Source of the DNA: an uncultured Pelagibacteraceae bacterium
GTDB taxonomy: Bacteria > Pseudomonadota > Alphaproteobacteria > Pelagibacterales > Pelagibacteraceae
Reading direction: 5' to 3'
Length of the DNA: 64,000 nt
Assembly: GCA_902594335.1 (NCBI GenBank)
Contig: CACJLY010000003.1
Span: 1 to 64,000, forward strand
The translations under genes were made by a program, and so were the position numbers. The notes below the pieces were generated by a model. It saw only the letters and a list, made by a program, of their open reading frames with translations. It had not been told where the DNA came from and ran no database searches. Below, in pieces: positions 63,556-64,000 of this stretch (position 1 is its first letter; each line of letters opens with the position of its first letter).

Positions 63556-64000
63556 ATGATTAAAGATCAAGAGTATCTAAAAAAAATTGCAGATATATGC
63601 CTTAGTAAATCAAAAAAATTAGGTTCATCTGATGCAAATATATTAGTGCAAAGTTCTGTTTCTGAAAATGTAAATGTAAGGAATAAAAAACTTGATGGAT
63701 CTGAAAGGTCTGAAAATCTTGGAGTAGTCCTTACAACTTATTTAGGTAAAAAAAAGTCCTCAATAGCCTCATCAAATCTTAAAGAAAAAAATTTAGATGA
63801 GCTAGTAAATAGATGCATTGAAACAATGAAGATTACACCTGAGGATGAATATAATTCATTACCAGATAAAGACCTCCATTTTAAAGGATTAAAAGACTTA
63901 GACTTGTATGATGAAACTCATTTAAGCAATGAAGACAAGATTAATTATATAAAAGAGGCAGAAGAGGAAGCTTTTTCAAATGATAAAATAATAAATACTA
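63556..64000 (+). CDS. pmbA: TldE/PmbA N-terminal part, cut by the window end
   Basis: An ATG four bases after the tldD stop opens a frame that runs off the window end (148 complete codons). The N-terminus (KIADICLSKSKKLGSSDANI, then VNVRNKKLDGSERSENLG) matches the start of PmbA/TldE, the non-catalytic partner of TldD. The gene is complete only outside this window. Confidence 0.88.
   Translation, partial: MIKDQEYLKKIADICLSKSKKLGSSDANILVQSSVSENVNVRNKKLDGSERSENLGVVLTTYLGKKKSSIASSNLKEKNLDELVNRCIETMKITPEDEYNSLPDKDLHFKGLKDLDLYDETHLSNEDKINYIKEAEEEAFSNDKIINT

Overview
This window is a dense, AT-rich stretch of bacterial chromosome that looks like a SAR11 (Candidatus Pelagibacter, Alphaproteobacteria) genome. 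The support is the very low GC content, the near absence of intergenic space (no gap above about 150 bases), many stop/start overlaps, and a gene set typical of that group: trimethylamine monooxygenase, tetrameric sarcosine oxidase, dimethylglycine dehydrogenase with its own ETF and ETF-QO, ProX/ProW osmolyte transporters, and folate-linked one-carbon enzymes. The organism assignment is inference from gene content; no rRNA or tRNA gene is present. I see no insertion sequence, prophage, integrase or CRISPR array.

Layout. 1-1.2 kb: small hypothetical, MORN-repeat and membrane-anchored proteins. 1.2-4.4 kb: ProV-type ATPase and a double-length ProW permease. 4.4-8.3 kb: glycerol kinase, Tmm (opposite strand) and glycerol-3-phosphate dehydrogenase. 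8.4-15.5 kb: a six-gene operon with a family-1 sugar-type binding protein, two permeases, a GH63-like glycoside hydrolase, an iron-type alcohol dehydrogenase and a class I amidotransferase. 15.5-24 kb: formate-THF ligase, soxBDAG and a BT1-family (folate-type) transporter. 24-27 kb: housekeeping genes (GNAT, SRAP, purK, purE). 27.2-30.6 kb: an uncharacterised operon of an atypical M19 'dipeptidase', a 551-residue unknown, a DUF3726 protein and a 55-residue zinc-ribbon protein. 30.6-35.3 kb (minus strand): ProX and ProW-like transporter genes followed by MTHFR-like and GcvT/LigM-like demethylase genes and a Yip1 protein. 35.4-41 kb: methyltransferase, Rieske oxygenase, SET protein, APS-kinase-like protein, nucleotidyltransferase, then CoA and redox genes. 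41-46.8 kb: dimethylglycine dehydrogenase, etfB, etfA, ETF-QO. 46.8-50.8 kb: DUF2237, a 2OG-oxygenase-like gene, hisI, folE, acuI/yhdH, a LysR regulator. 50.9-54.8 kb: iron(III) ABC transporter behind a promoter carrying two perfect TGA-N9-TCA palindromes. 54.8-59 kb: a second DMGDH-like protein with a TauD-type dioxygenase and an AEC transporter. 59-64 kb: tartrate/D-malate dehydrogenase-like, GMP reductase, a haloacetate-dehalogenase-like hydrolase, tldD and the start of pmbA/tldE.

How it fits together. Much of the window supports uptake and stepwise demethylation of methylated osmolytes. Tmm oxidises trimethylamine; ProX/ProVW components import quaternary amines; DMGDH and sarcosine oxidase strip methyl groups onto tetrahydrofolate; ETF/ETF-QO passes electrons to quinone; formate-THF ligase and MTHFR-like proteins move the C1 units; FolE begins pterin synthesis and the BT1 protein may import folates. 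A second theme is use of phytoplankton-derived glycosides and glycerol (GH63 operon, glpK, gpsA).

The parts most likely to be undescribed are the M19/551-aa/DUF3726/zinc-ribbon operon, the DMGDH-TauD-AEC operon, and the methyltransferase-Rieske-SET-kinase-nucleotidyltransferase run. A repeated regulatory design is also visible: perfect hairpins sit within 0-8 bases of the next start codon at three operon junctions.
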